Shown: piece by piece, positions 35,798 through 43,863 of the stretch
How the letters are laid out: every line of letters starts with the position of its first letter
How positions within the stretch are numbered: the first letter of the stretch is position 1
NCBI GenBank assembly: GCA_947495975.1
Contig: CANMBE010000003.1
Span: forward strand, 105,394 to 169,393
Reading direction: 5' to 3'
Length of the DNA: 64,000 nucleotides
DNA from: Ignavibacteria bacterium
GTDB taxonomy: Bacteria; Bacteroidota; Ignavibacteria; Kapaibacteriales; Kapaibacteriaceae
The notes under the pieces: model-generated
Told to the model about the DNA's origin: nothing
What the model saw: only the letters and a program-made list of their open reading frames with translations
Database searches by the model: none
Position numbers and translations under genes: made by a program

Positions 35798-36189
35798 ATA
35801 AGTCACTTCTTGTAGACACACACACCCTTCTCTGGTACGACAACGAACCAGACAAACTTTCTGGTGCAGTTCGCAAAGCACTTCGCAACCCAAACGCGAC
35901 GATTTATGTTTCGCCGATCAGCCTTTATGAGATAGCTCAGAAAGTGCGACTCAACTCATTGCCTGAAGCAGAGGAAATGTTGAATCAGATTCACATTCGA
36001 CTCCGAATGTATAAGTTCACTATCCTGCCTGTCAACGAGCTTCATGCACTTCGTGCGGCGCACCTTGATTGGGATCACCGCGACCCATTCGATAGAATGA
36101 TCGCTGCTCAAGCACTCGAAGAACAATGTGTTCTTGTTACGAAGGATGCTGCGTTTACGTCGCTCAAGGGGCTAAGGATAATGTGGTAA
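35794..36189 (+). CDS. PIN-domain ribonuclease toxin (VapC family)
   Basis: PIN-domain toxin of 131 residues. The acidic metal site is intact: Asp8 (VDTHTLLW), Glu46 (SLYEIAQ), Asp97/Asp100 (HRDPFDRM) and Asp118 (TKDAAF). These enzymes cleave tRNA or rRNA when free of antitoxin. Type II pair with the upstream Phd-like gene. The pair is flanked on both sides by octamer repeat arrays. Confidence 0.9.
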   Translation: MNKSLLVDTHTLLWYDNEPDKLSGAVRKALRNPNATIYVSPISLYEIAQKVRLNSLPEAEEMLNQIHIRLRMYKFTILPVNELHALRAAHLDWDHRDPFDRMIAAQALEEQCVLVTKDAAFTSLKGLRIMW

Positions 36190-36191
36190 TA

Positions 36192-36287
36192 GGAGATACG
36201 GAGATACGGAGATACAGAGATACGGAGATACAGAGGTACTGAGGTCCGGAGTCCTATAACTAACCCACTAACCCACTATCCCAATAC
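36192..36287. repeat. Composite 8-bp-period array (GGAGATAC-type then CCCACTAA-type)
   Basis: Twelve octamers in register. Seven are GGAGATAC-like (GGAGATAC x4, AGAGATAC, AGAGGTAC, TGAGGTCC), then two junction units, then CCCACTAA, CCCACTAT and CCCAATAC. The second type is the reverse complement of the GTTARTGG unit. It starts 2 nt after the vapC stop and runs over the stop of the DUF2520 gene. Confidence 0.88.
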
Positions 36288-37091
36288 TCTCTGCATCTCT
36301 AGCCTTGTTTCTTCGCCAAGCCGTTCCCCTACAACAGCTAAGAGCGCAAGCGACAGGTGCCGATACAGATCGCGTTGTTCAGATGGGATTGCTTCGAACT
36401 GACGGCGCACGCCATCTACGTCTCCTCGTGCGAGCGGACCAGTGATTGAAAATGCTTCATGTTTGCTGAGCGCATGTGTAGCATTATCTACGGTTCGCTT
36501 CATGATCGGCGCCAGGAACACATTGGCAGGAATATTAGCATCCTCTGCGAGCTTGCGGGCTAGCTCATAGGCCGCGTAGGTAAAGTTTGAAGCGGCTACG
36601 GCTGCGGCATGATACCGAAGTTTACGCTCATGCGTAACGTCTGCTAACAGCCACGGTAAGCCCCCTAACATTTCAACAAAGGCCCGTGTGCGAGGCCATG
36701 CTTCATCGCTACACTGCACGCCCCATCCAATACCATCGAGTGCAGTTGGATCGTTGGAAGAAAACGTTTGGAATGGATGTGCTGCCGCAGTTATTGCGCC
36801 TGCTGCGTGTAAGGGACTCAACACATCAACATCTGCTGAGCCGTTAACGTGTAGTACGAGTACACCCGCAAGAGAGTTTGTGCGCAATAATGCAATCTGT
36901 TCTACGATAGATTCGAGAACATTATCCTTTGTTGCGACAACTAATACGTCGCCGATTGATTCCGTGCTTTTGCACCAATTCTCAAAGTTGGTGCGAAGCA
37001 CAACTGCTGCAGATACACCGCGTTCATCACAACGTTTTTGAATGGAGCCACCAACTCTTCCTCCACCAATGATAGTAACGTTGTTTATCAT
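36276..37091 (-). CDS. Rossmann-like / DUF2520 protein
   Basis: A 271-residue protein. N-terminal dinucleotide-binding motif IIGGGRVGGS, with VLVVATKDNVLE after beta4. The C-terminal DUF2520 helical domain shows YHAAAVAASNFTYAAYELA. Related to 6-phosphogluconate dehydrogenase-like and F420-dependent oxidoreductase folds; substrate unknown. Overlaps the cysS stop by 4 nt, so the two are coupled. Confidence 0.85.
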   Translation of the reverse strand: MINNVTIIGGGRVGGSIQKRCDERGVSAAVVLRTNFENWCKSTESIGDVLVVATKDNVLESIVEQIALLRTNSLAGVLVLHVNGSADVDVLSPLHAAGAITAAAHPFQTFSSNDPTALDGIGWGVQCSDEAWPRTRAFVEMLGGLPWLLADVTHERKLRYHAAAVAASNFTYAAYELARKLAEDANIPANVFLAPIMKRTVDNATHALSKHEAFSITGPLARGDVDGVRRQFEAIPSEQRDLYRHLSLALLAVVGERLGEETRLEMQRVLG

Positions 37092-38548
37092 GCAGATGGA
37101 TCAAGCGAATACGAATCCTTGCCATCGTTCATTGTCCAGCCAAGGGCCGTTAACTCTGCGCGCAGTCTATCGCTCTCTTTCCAATTCTTTGCTTCACGTG
37201 CAGCCCAGCGTTCATTTGCCAACTGTGATATTGCCTCCGGAATCTCAATGAGTGGACGATCCTCAATTTTAGCAACAGCAAACACATCATTCACAGCTAT
37301 CAGCGCAATAAGAACGGATGCAGCAATTTCTTTTGTCATGCTCGCTGCGGGATATTCGCTCATAAATGTAAATAGTGCTGCAAGTGCCTTTGGTGTGTGC
37401 AAATCATCCGCTAATTCAGCAAAGACTGCATCGCGAAGTGTATCGCCGATCGTGCTGCTTGGATAGCCGTTGTCCGAAGCCGCCTTTACATCATAAATGT
37501 AATCCTGAATCTTTTTGCGAGCAGCAGAAGCCCCTTGCACAGAATCAAATGTGAAATTATACACAGAACGGTAGTGCGATTGTAGCATTGCAAAACGCAC
37601 ATCGAGTGGGTCGATGCCTTTAGCGACGAGATCGCGCAGAGTGTAGAAGTTGCCGAGCGATTTCGACATCTTCCTGCCCTCTACTTCAAGAAATTCGTTG
37701 TGCATCCAGAACGTGGCTTGGTCGTGCTCATGATAGCCAGCAGTGCATTGCGCGAGTTCGTCCTCATGGTGTGGGAAGCGCAGATCAACGCCGCCCGTAT
37801 GGATATCAAGAGGGAGTCCAAGAATATCCCTAGACATTGCAGAGCATTCAATGTGCCACCCTGGGCGTCCAGGCAAGTTCTGGCCGTTGATCTCGAAGTC
37901 CCAACATGGTTCGCCTTCTTTGCTTCCCTTCCACAGCGCGAAGTCAGAAACCGACTCACGATCATATTCATCAGCGTCAATGCGAACACCTTCTCTGAAA
38001 TTTGCAGTGTCAATTGCAAAAAGTCTGCCGTACTCGTGCACCGTAGAATATTCGCTCACATTAAAGTACACAGAACCATCACGGACATATGCAAAACCAG
38101 ATTTCAGAATTTCAACGATAAGCGACTGCATTTGTGGTATGAAGTCCGTCGCATTCGGCATCGCCTTCAAGTGTTCTCGTTGAATATGAAAGACCGCAAG
38201 GTCATGCAAAAACTCTGCTTCGTAGAATTTTGTGAGTGCTTTCAGATTGGCAAGTGCATCTTGTGTTTGCACACCCATTTCTGATCGCCATCTATCCGAA
38301 CCAACGGCACTATCGCGAATTGTCTTGTCGTCGATATCCGTTACGTTCATCACCCAGTCAACACCATAGCCGCCTACGGCGCGCAATGTGCGCTGCAACA
38401 CATCCGGAAAGAGGAATGCGCGCATGTTGCCGATATGTACCACATCATACACCGTGGGGCCGCATGAATACACTCGCACGTGTGACGGGTCCTGTGGCGC
38501 GAATGCATCGATGCGCTTTGTGAGCGTGTTATAGAAGCGGATGTTCAT
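37088..38548 (-). CDS. cysS: Cysteine--tRNA ligase
   Basis: Class Ia synthetase (486 residues). Zinc-ligand Cys29 in YSCGPTVYD, HIGN at 38-41, second zinc site in PGWHIECSAMS and HHEDE, and KMSKSLGNFYTL are visible. Full length. A TACCTTTG box ends 4 nt before the ATG. The 152-nt gap upstream (to hutI) otherwise shows nothing definite. Confidence 0.97.
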   Translation of the reverse strand: MNIRFYNTLTKRIDAFAPQDPSHVRVYSCGPTVYDVVHIGNMRAFLFPDVLQRTLRAVGGYGVDWVMNVTDIDDKTIRDSAVGSDRWRSEMGVQTQDALANLKALTKFYEAEFLHDLAVFHIQREHLKAMPNATDFIPQMQSLIVEILKSGFAYVRDGSVYFNVSEYSTVHEYGRLFAIDTANFREGVRIDADEYDRESVSDFALWKGSKEGEPCWDFEINGQNLPGRPGWHIECSAMSRDILGLPLDIHTGGVDLRFPHHEDELAQCTAGYHEHDQATFWMHNEFLEVEGRKMSKSLGNFYTLRDLVAKGIDPLDVRFAMLQSHYRSVYNFTFDSVQGASAARKKIQDYIYDVKAASDNGYPSSTIGDTLRDAVFAELADDLHTPKALAALFTFMSEYPAASMTKEIAASVLIALIAVNDVFAVAKIEDRPLIEIPEAISQLANERWAAREAKNWKESDRLRAELTALGWTMNDGKDSYSLDPSA

Positions 38549-38552
38549 AGTA

Positions 38553-38560
38553 CAAAGGTA
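38553..38560 (-). promoter_or_regulatory. -7 box TACCTTTG for cysS
   Basis: Exact TAnnTTTG; 4 nt to the cysS ATG, implying that transcription starts at or just around the start codon. Confidence 0.55.
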
Positions 38561-38700
38561 AGAACGGGTTGGGCATTGTTAGCGAACGCGCAAGCGACGG
38601 AAGGTAGAGCATAGTGCCAGATCCAACTGTGACAATGGCCTTGCGTATAGATCGCCGTTTGTTCATGAGGCCATATACGTATTGCAACACACACATGGCG

Positions 38701-39936
38701 CTACATCTCGTTACCACCCACCCATGCGCCCCATACATGATTGACGCCGAAGTGGTACACGATGTTCTTATACGATGGCACATCATATACTACAATGTCT
38801 GCAAACTTGCCAACCTCAATCGAGCCGAGGTGTTCAGCCAACCCCAATGCCGCAGCACCATGAAGTGTTGATGCAACAATGGCTTCTTCGATACTCATGT
38901 TCATGTTGATACATGCCAGCGATAAAATTGTCTGCATGTTTTCTGAAAAACACGAGCCAGGATTACAGTCTGTAGCAAGAGCAACGATAGCCCCTTGAGA
39001 AATCATCTCGCGTGCATCAGGATATGGCAGCCGCAGTGTATAAGCAGTGCCTGGAAGAAGTGTACACACCACACCTGCACCGCGTAGCGCACGAATTTCA
39101 TCACGTGTGCTGTGCTCAAGATGGTCGGCGCTGATGCAGCCGAGTCGAGCAGCCATGTGAGATGCACCAATGAGCGCTATTTCATCAGCGTGAACCTTTA
39201 GCCGCAGACCGTGCTCGCGTGCCGCAAGAAGTATACGCTCGCTTTGTTCAATGGTAAAAAATCCCGCATCGGTAAAGACGTCACAGAATGATGCTACTCC
39301 TTGTTCTTTCACTTTCGGCAGCATTTCGTTGATAACGAGGTTAACGTAGCGCTCAGGTTCTGTCTTGTATTCAGGGGGCACTGCATGGGCGCCCATAAAG
39401 GTGCCGATGACGCGGGCTTCGTGTCCGCGTTGAAGCTGACCAATTGCGTCGAGTAGTCTGAGTTCGCTCTCAACATCAAGGCCATAGCCACTCTTGATTT
39501 CAATAGTGGTTGAGCCGTGTTCTAGTGCCGACGTTAACAGTGCATCACCAACATTGATGAGCGCTTCTAGGTCTGCTTCTCGCACCGCACGCATTGTAGT
39601 GAGGATTCCCCCACCTTCAGCCGCAATATCCGAATACGATTCACCTGCGAGGCGCCTTGCAAACTCATCAGAGCGCGACCCTGCAAATACCATGTGTGTA
39701 TGAGAATCCACAAAGCCAGGCATTACGGTCTTACCCTTGCAGTCTACAACCTCTACATCATCACCGTGGTACTCTGACGATTCTGATGACGGACCTATCC
39801 AGAGTATGCGCTCATCAAAAAGCACGGCGCCGTCCACGATCTCACCAACGTCTCGCATTGAAGCACCAGTCTTTGTTGCTGCTCCATTGGCGCTGACGGT
39901 AACAAGGGAGTTGATGTTGATCAGTAGCGTTTTCAT
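38701..39936 (-). CDS. hutI: Imidazolonepropionase
   Basis: Metal-dependent amidohydrolase (411 residues) of histidine degradation, hydrolysing imidazolonepropionate to formiminoglutamate. MPGFVDSHTHMVFAGSR carries the first metal site, followed by IEIKSGYGLD, FMGAHAVP, KVHADE and ALATDCNPGS (late Asp). No hutU or hutH is present; instead it ends an asd-manC-orf-hutI run. Start overlaps the upstream gene by ATGA. Confidence 0.94.
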   Translation of the reverse strand: MKTLLININSLVTVSANGAATKTGASMRDVGEIVDGAVLFDERILWIGPSSESSEYHGDDVEVVDCKGKTVMPGFVDSHTHMVFAGSRSDEFARRLAGESYSDIAAEGGGILTTMRAVREADLEALINVGDALLTSALEHGSTTIEIKSGYGLDVESELRLLDAIGQLQRGHEARVIGTFMGAHAVPPEYKTEPERYVNLVINEMLPKVKEQGVASFCDVFTDAGFFTIEQSERILLAAREHGLRLKVHADEIALIGASHMAARLGCISADHLEHSTRDEIRALRGAGVVCTLLPGTAYTLRLPYPDAREMISQGAIVALATDCNPGSCFSENMQTILSLACINMNMSIEEAIVASTLHGAAALGLAEHLGSIEVGKFADIVVYDVPSYKNIVYHFGVNHVWGAWVGGNEM

Positions 39937-40250
39937 TGAGATGCCTCAGCACGCGTGCGTGCCTTTGCAAGTTGTCGCTCGATAATGAGGTCAGCAATCA
40001 ACTCGGGTACATCTGGCGGAATTGACTTTGAAAAGATTTCGTTGACGTTTCTCTCCGACACATCGATGCGATAAAGAATGGTCATCAGTTTTTCTGGATT
40101 TGCGTTGAGCAGATAAATAATGCGCTCCACCAACACTGCACGGATGTGAGCCAATACCTCGTGCTCAGTTATGGCCTCTGTATTCTCAAAGTCGAATGCA
40201 ACTGCAATGCGCGCAGCTGCACTGACAGCAAGTGAATCAGAGGATATCAT
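39933..40250 (-). CDS. Conserved-looking hypothetical protein, 105 residues
   Basis: Helical protein with VLAHIRAVLVERIIYLLN and an RIDVSERNVNEIF segment; no signal peptide or metal motif. The start at ATG 40250 overlaps manC by 14 nt and its end overlaps hutI by 4 nt, so it is embedded in the operon and almost certainly translated. Function unknown. Confidence 0.7.
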   Translation of the reverse strand: MISSDSLAVSAAARIAVAFDFENTEAITEHEVLAHIRAVLVERIIYLLNANPEKLMTILYRIDVSERNVNEIFSKSIPPDVPELIADLIIERQLAKARTRAEASQ

Positions 40251-41316
40251 CACGCCCCTTTTCACGCAAAGCAGCAACAATTTTCTTTACGTCCTGCGCG
40301 TGATCCTTTTTGCACACCATAGTGGCATCATCGGTAACAACTACAACGAGATCGTCAATGCCAACTACTGTTACGACATGCCCTCCACTGTGCGCATTTA
40401 CTACCACGGATCCCCTACTCTCAAGCAGAACGGTAGCTCCTTGAACAACATTGTGGTCTGTATCACGGGGCTGCATGCGTTCAAGAGCGTCCCAACTCCC
40501 TACATCGTCCCACGGGAATGAAGCAGGTATAACAAAGACATTCTTGGCGCGCTCCATCACTCCGTAGTCGATTGAGATGTCGGGCATGGTGGCAAACGCC
40601 CCCTCCAATGCGGATCTATCATTTCTTTCTATGCACCTCGTCATGTCCGCAATGCGCAGTCCAACTTCGGGAAGTACGTCAATCATCACATCGCGCAGGA
40701 CATGTGTGCGCCAGAAAAACATTCCACTATTCCAGAGGTAGCGCCCACTCAGAACATATTCACGTGCTGTCTCAAAGTTTGGCTTCTCTTTAAATGCATC
40801 CACCGTAGAGACCTCGTCTTCGGAAAGCCTACCAGCCACGTGAATATATCCGTACCCTGTCTCGGGTCTCGTTGGCGGGATACCCATCACCACAAGAGCG
40901 TCTGTTTCTTGCGCGAATTGCAGCGCTGTTTCAATGTCTTTTCGGAACATTGCTGCATTGCCAATAAAGTGATCAGCCGTGAGCACTACCATGAGCGCAT
41001 CACCCTGCTCGCGATGTTCAATCACGCTGCATGCGAGAGCTAAACATGGAGCTGTGTTTCGTTTTGCTGGCTCGGCTATCACATTTTCTGGCGGCAAGTG
41101 TGGTAGGGCATCAATGATTGGTTGACGCAGAACGGTACTCGTGATAATCAGAATGCGCTCGAGTGGGATAAGGGGCTCAATACGCAAAATTGCTTCTTCG
41201 ATCATCGACGCATTAGGTGAGGTAAGATGTAGCAATTGTTTTGGCTTCTGCATTCTAGACAGCGGCCAAAATCTTTCGCCAGATCCACCGGCCATGATCA
41301 CAACGTATGAGTTCAT
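40237..41316 (-). CDS. manC: Mannose-1-phosphate guanylyltransferase
   Basis: Makes GDP-mannose for surface glycans (359 residues). The signature MAGGSGERFWPLSR with QLLHL, EPAKRNTAPC, and LTADHFIG are present; C-terminal left-handed repeats follow (FPWDDVGSWDAL). Single-domain form without the fused phosphomannose isomerase. Start set at the ATG overlapping the asd stop (ATGA); an upstream in-frame reading would extend into asd. Confidence 0.93.
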   Translation of the reverse strand: MNSYVVIMAGGSGERFWPLSRMQKPKQLLHLTSPNASMIEEAILRIEPLIPLERILIITSTVLRQPIIDALPHLPPENVIAEPAKRNTAPCLALACSVIEHREQGDALMVVLTADHFIGNAAMFRKDIETALQFAQETDALVVMGIPPTRPETGYGYIHVAGRLSEDEVSTVDAFKEKPNFETAREYVLSGRYLWNSGMFFWRTHVLRDVMIDVLPEVGLRIADMTRCIERNDRSALEGAFATMPDISIDYGVMERAKNVFVIPASFPWDDVGSWDALERMQPRDTDHNVVQGATVLLESRGSVVVNAHSGGHVVTVVGIDDLVVVVTDDATMVCKKDHAQDVKKIVAALREKGRDDIL

Positions 41317-42296
41317 TTTTGAGCCATAAGATATTCGAGTATCTGCACTGCGTTTGTTGCAGCCCCTTTGCGAAGATTGTCTGCTACAACCCACATAATA
41401 ATTCCATTGTCGACAGAATCATCTCTGCGAATGCGCCCTACATAGACGTGATCGGTGTTGTTTGTTTTGACTGGTGTGGGATAATCTGCATGGGCAGGAT
41501 CGTCTTGCACAACAATGCCAGGAGTCGACGCTAATAAAGCACGCACGTCTTCAGCCGTGCACGGACGTTTTGTCTCAGCTACAACCGACTCACCATGTCC
41601 GCCTAACACTGGTACTCGCACACATGTAACGGCAATACGTAACTCAGGCAGATGCATAATCCGACGTGTTTCGCGAATCATTTTTGTTTCTTCTTCCGAG
41701 GCCTCGCCTATTCCACCAATAGTGTGGAAGATAGCATTCTCTGCAAGCCTATGCGGGGAGATTCGGCAGGTGGGCTCTTCATTGCGCACTTCGGAGGATA
41801 ACTGGTCGAGGCCCTTCTGCCCAGCGCCACTCGGACTTTGGTACGTGCTCACCACAACACGTTCTAGTCCATAGACGTCGCTGATCGGCTTCAGGGCCAC
41901 AACCATCTGTATCGTACTGCAATTGGGGTTTGCAATTATACCATTGTGTTGGAGAGCATCGGCGGCATTTACCTCTGGCACAACAAGAGGCACGTCTGGG
42001 TCCATGCGCCACGCACTCGAATTGTCGATCACAATACAACCACTCTTCACGGCCAATGGCGCATACTCCTTGCTCAGCAATCCACCCGCGCTAAAAAGCG
42101 CCACATCTATGCCTGTAAAGCTGTCTGGCTGCAGTTCTTGTACTACAAGATCCGTCCCTCGAAACGGAATGATCACACCCGCGCTTCTGCCCGAAGCTAA
42201 AAGCGTCAGGGACGTAACCGCCGTGTCTCGCTCCTCGAGAACACGGATCATGGTTCGGCCTACCAGGCCTGTTGCGCCAACAATTACAATGTTCAT
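41313..42296 (-). CDS. asd: Aspartate-semialdehyde dehydrogenase
   Basis: NADP enzyme of lysine/threonine/methionine and diaminopimelate synthesis (327 residues). N-terminal NIVIVGATGLVGR nucleotide loop, catalytic Cys in IIANPNCSTIQM, YQSPSGAG and VPVLGGHGESV are present. ATG at 42296 chosen; a TATCTTCG box ends 6 nt upstream. First gene of the asd-manC-orf-hutI run. Confidence 0.96.
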   Translation of the reverse strand: MNIVIVGATGLVGRTMIRVLEERDTAVTSLTLLASGRSAGVIIPFRGTDLVVQELQPDSFTGIDVALFSAGGLLSKEYAPLAVKSGCIVIDNSSAWRMDPDVPLVVPEVNAADALQHNGIIANPNCSTIQMVVALKPISDVYGLERVVVSTYQSPSGAGQKGLDQLSSEVRNEEPTCRISPHRLAENAIFHTIGGIGEASEEETKMIRETRRIMHLPELRIAVTCVRVPVLGGHGESVVAETKRPCTAEDVRALLASTPGIVVQDDPAHADYPTPVKTNNTDHVYVGRIRRDDSVDNGIIMWVVADNLRKGAATNAVQILEYLMAQK

Positions 42297-42302
42297 AGCT
42301 GA

Positions 42303-42310
42303 CGAAGATA
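42303..42310 (-). promoter_or_regulatory. -7-like box TATCTTCG for asd
   Basis: One mismatch from TATCTTTG and 6 nt from the ATG. It lies back-to-back with the plus-strand box of the PAP2 gene, inside a 35-nt divergent gap. Confidence 0.5.
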
Positions 42311-42320
42311 CGGTCACCAC

Positions 42321-42328
42321 TACATTTG
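42321..42328 (+). promoter_or_regulatory. -7 box TACATTTG for the PAP2 gene
   Basis: Exact TAnnTTTG, 3 nt before the ATG at 42332. The spacing implies a leaderless message for the PAP2-nitrilase-murC run. Confidence 0.5.
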
Positions 42329-42331
42329 CAG

Positions 42332-43066
42332 ATGCGCCTATTCATTCTATCGATTTTGATGTCCTGTGCAGTTAGGGCTTCTGCCCAAGACTGTGCCAAT
42401 CTCCCATGGGAAGCGGATCTTACCGCTCGGTTGAATAGTATCGAAAGCCCCGTTGTACGAGGCGCTTCAGAGGTGACATCCGATGCACTCCTGCCCTTGT
42501 CCATTGGCCTACCAATAGGCATGTATCTCTATGGTGTGATAGCTGTGGACGCTACAGATGGCAGAAATCCAAATGCAAAACGATATGCTGCTGAATCAGG
42601 CCTTCAAACGTTTGTGACTATGGGGCTAACGTATGGCGTGGTATTGGCTCTCAAAAACATCATCGATCGTCCGCGACCCTACGAAGCATACCCTGGATGT
42701 ATTACAAACTACCGCCACGATGCTGATGGCTCCATGCCGTCTGGTCATTCAGCGGGTTCTGCAGCGCTTGCCACATCGCTTTGTCTTCGATACCCGGAGT
42801 GGTATGTGATAGCCCCTTCGGTTGCATACGCGCTCTATACCGGTTTTGCTCGCCTCAACTTAGGCATGCACTACCTCGGCGATGTGTTGGTTGGTTACGC
42901 AATTGGTGTTGGCATCGCACTGGGAGTAAACGCGCTCAACAGTGAACTTTTTGATCTTGCCGATCCGATTCTTCCGAATGCAGACAGAACAGTCTTGTAC
43001 GGCATGATGCTCAACGTTACGCCAACACAATCTGTACCCATCTTCTCGATGAGCATTCCACTATGA
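42332..43066 (+). CDS. PAP2-family phosphatase
   Basis: Signal peptide (LFILSILMSCAVRASAQ) then a multi-helix acid-phosphatase fold. All three PAP2 signatures are seen: KNIIDRPRP, PSGHSAG, and ARLNLGMHYLGDV (catalytic His and Asp). Expected to act on lipid phosphates, for instance undecaprenyl or phosphatidate phosphatases, in the membrane. ATG at 42332 preferred to a TTG six bases upstream. Stop overlaps the next gene. Confidence 0.9.
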   Translation: MRLFILSILMSCAVRASAQDCANLPWEADLTARLNSIESPVVRGASEVTSDALLPLSIGLPIGMYLYGVIAVDATDGRNPNAKRYAAESGLQTFVTMGLTYGVVLALKNIIDRPRPYEAYPGCITNYRHDADGSMPSGHSAGSAALATSLCLRYPEWYVIAPSVAYALYTGFARLNLGMHYLGDVLVGYAIGVGIALGVNALNSELFDLADPILPNADRTVLYGMMLNVTPTQSVPIFSMSIPL

Positions 43067-43863
43067 TGCGCCTTGGAGTTGTGCAGTTTCGGCCTGCCTA
43101 CAAAGACCTCGAGGCCAACACTGCATTCATAGTGAACAGCATTGCTACCACCGATGCTGATGTGATTGTCTTTCCTGAACTAGCAACGAGTGGCTATTTC
43201 TTTGTTACACGCAATGAGGTAAGGGGCTGTGCAGAACCCATTGATGGGCCATATGTTTCACAGATCATTCATGCGGCGCAAACTCATGGCAAGGTTGTTG
43301 TGTGTGGCTTTGCCGAGCGAGATGGCGAACAACTTTTTAATTCAGCATTGATCGCGGGTCCGAATGTCACAACACGTGTCTATCGTAAGACGCATCTGTT
43401 CTATAAAGAAACGCTGTGCTTTGATCAAGGCAACACTGGTTTTTTTGTTGTCTACCTACCACATCTCGATTGCACTCTCGGTGTGATGATATGCTACGAC
43501 TGGCGTTTTCCTGAGAGCGCACGAACCCTTGCGTTGCAAGGTGCTGACGTTATAGCGTGCCCTTCAAACCTGGTAACGCACGTGTGGCGAATGGCCATGC
43601 CTGTGCGTGCACTTGAGAACAACGTCTATCTGGCTGTTGCAAATCGTGATGGCACAGAACACAACGGCAATGACGAGGTTTCCTTCAACGGACAAAGCGT
43701 GATCTATTCGTATAACGGCAACGTGATAACATCTGCCTCTGCCGAAGGAAGTGCAACCCTTGTTGCTGAAGTGGATCCAGTGAAGACGCGTGATAAACGC
43801 TTCAATGAATTCAACGACATTTTTGATGACAGAAGACCTAACCTTTACAGCTCGCAATCATGA
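43063..43863 (+). CDS. Nitrilase-superfamily C-N hydrolase
   Basis: Carbon-nitrogen hydrolase of 266 residues with the complete catalytic triad: Glu39 (FPELATSGY), Lys109 (YRKTHLF) and Cys144 (MICYDWRFPE). Amidase of unknown substrate; members act on omega-amides, deaminated glutathione or N-carbamoyl compounds. Overlaps murC by 4 nt. Confidence 0.9.
   Translation: MMRLGVVQFRPAYKDLEANTAFIVNSIATTDADVIVFPELATSGYFFVTRNEVRGCAEPIDGPYVSQIIHAAQTHGKVVVCGFAERDGEQLFNSALIAGPNVTTRVYRKTHLFYKETLCFDQGNTGFFVVYLPHLDCTLGVMICYDWRFPESARTLALQGADVIACPSNLVTHVWRMAMPVRALENNVYLAVANRDGTEHNGNDEVSFNGQSVIYSYNGNVITSASAEGSATLVAEVDPVKTRDKRFNEFNDIFDDRRPNLYSSQS

Noticed and set aside
35403..36287. Possible CRISPR-like repeats around the toxin-antitoxin pair
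   Set aside because: Units are 8 bp in direct tandem without spacers and no cas gene is near.
38549..38700. A gene in the hutI-cysS gap
   Set aside because: Short reading frames there overlap hutI on the same strand with no start signal; only the cysS promoter-like box is supported.
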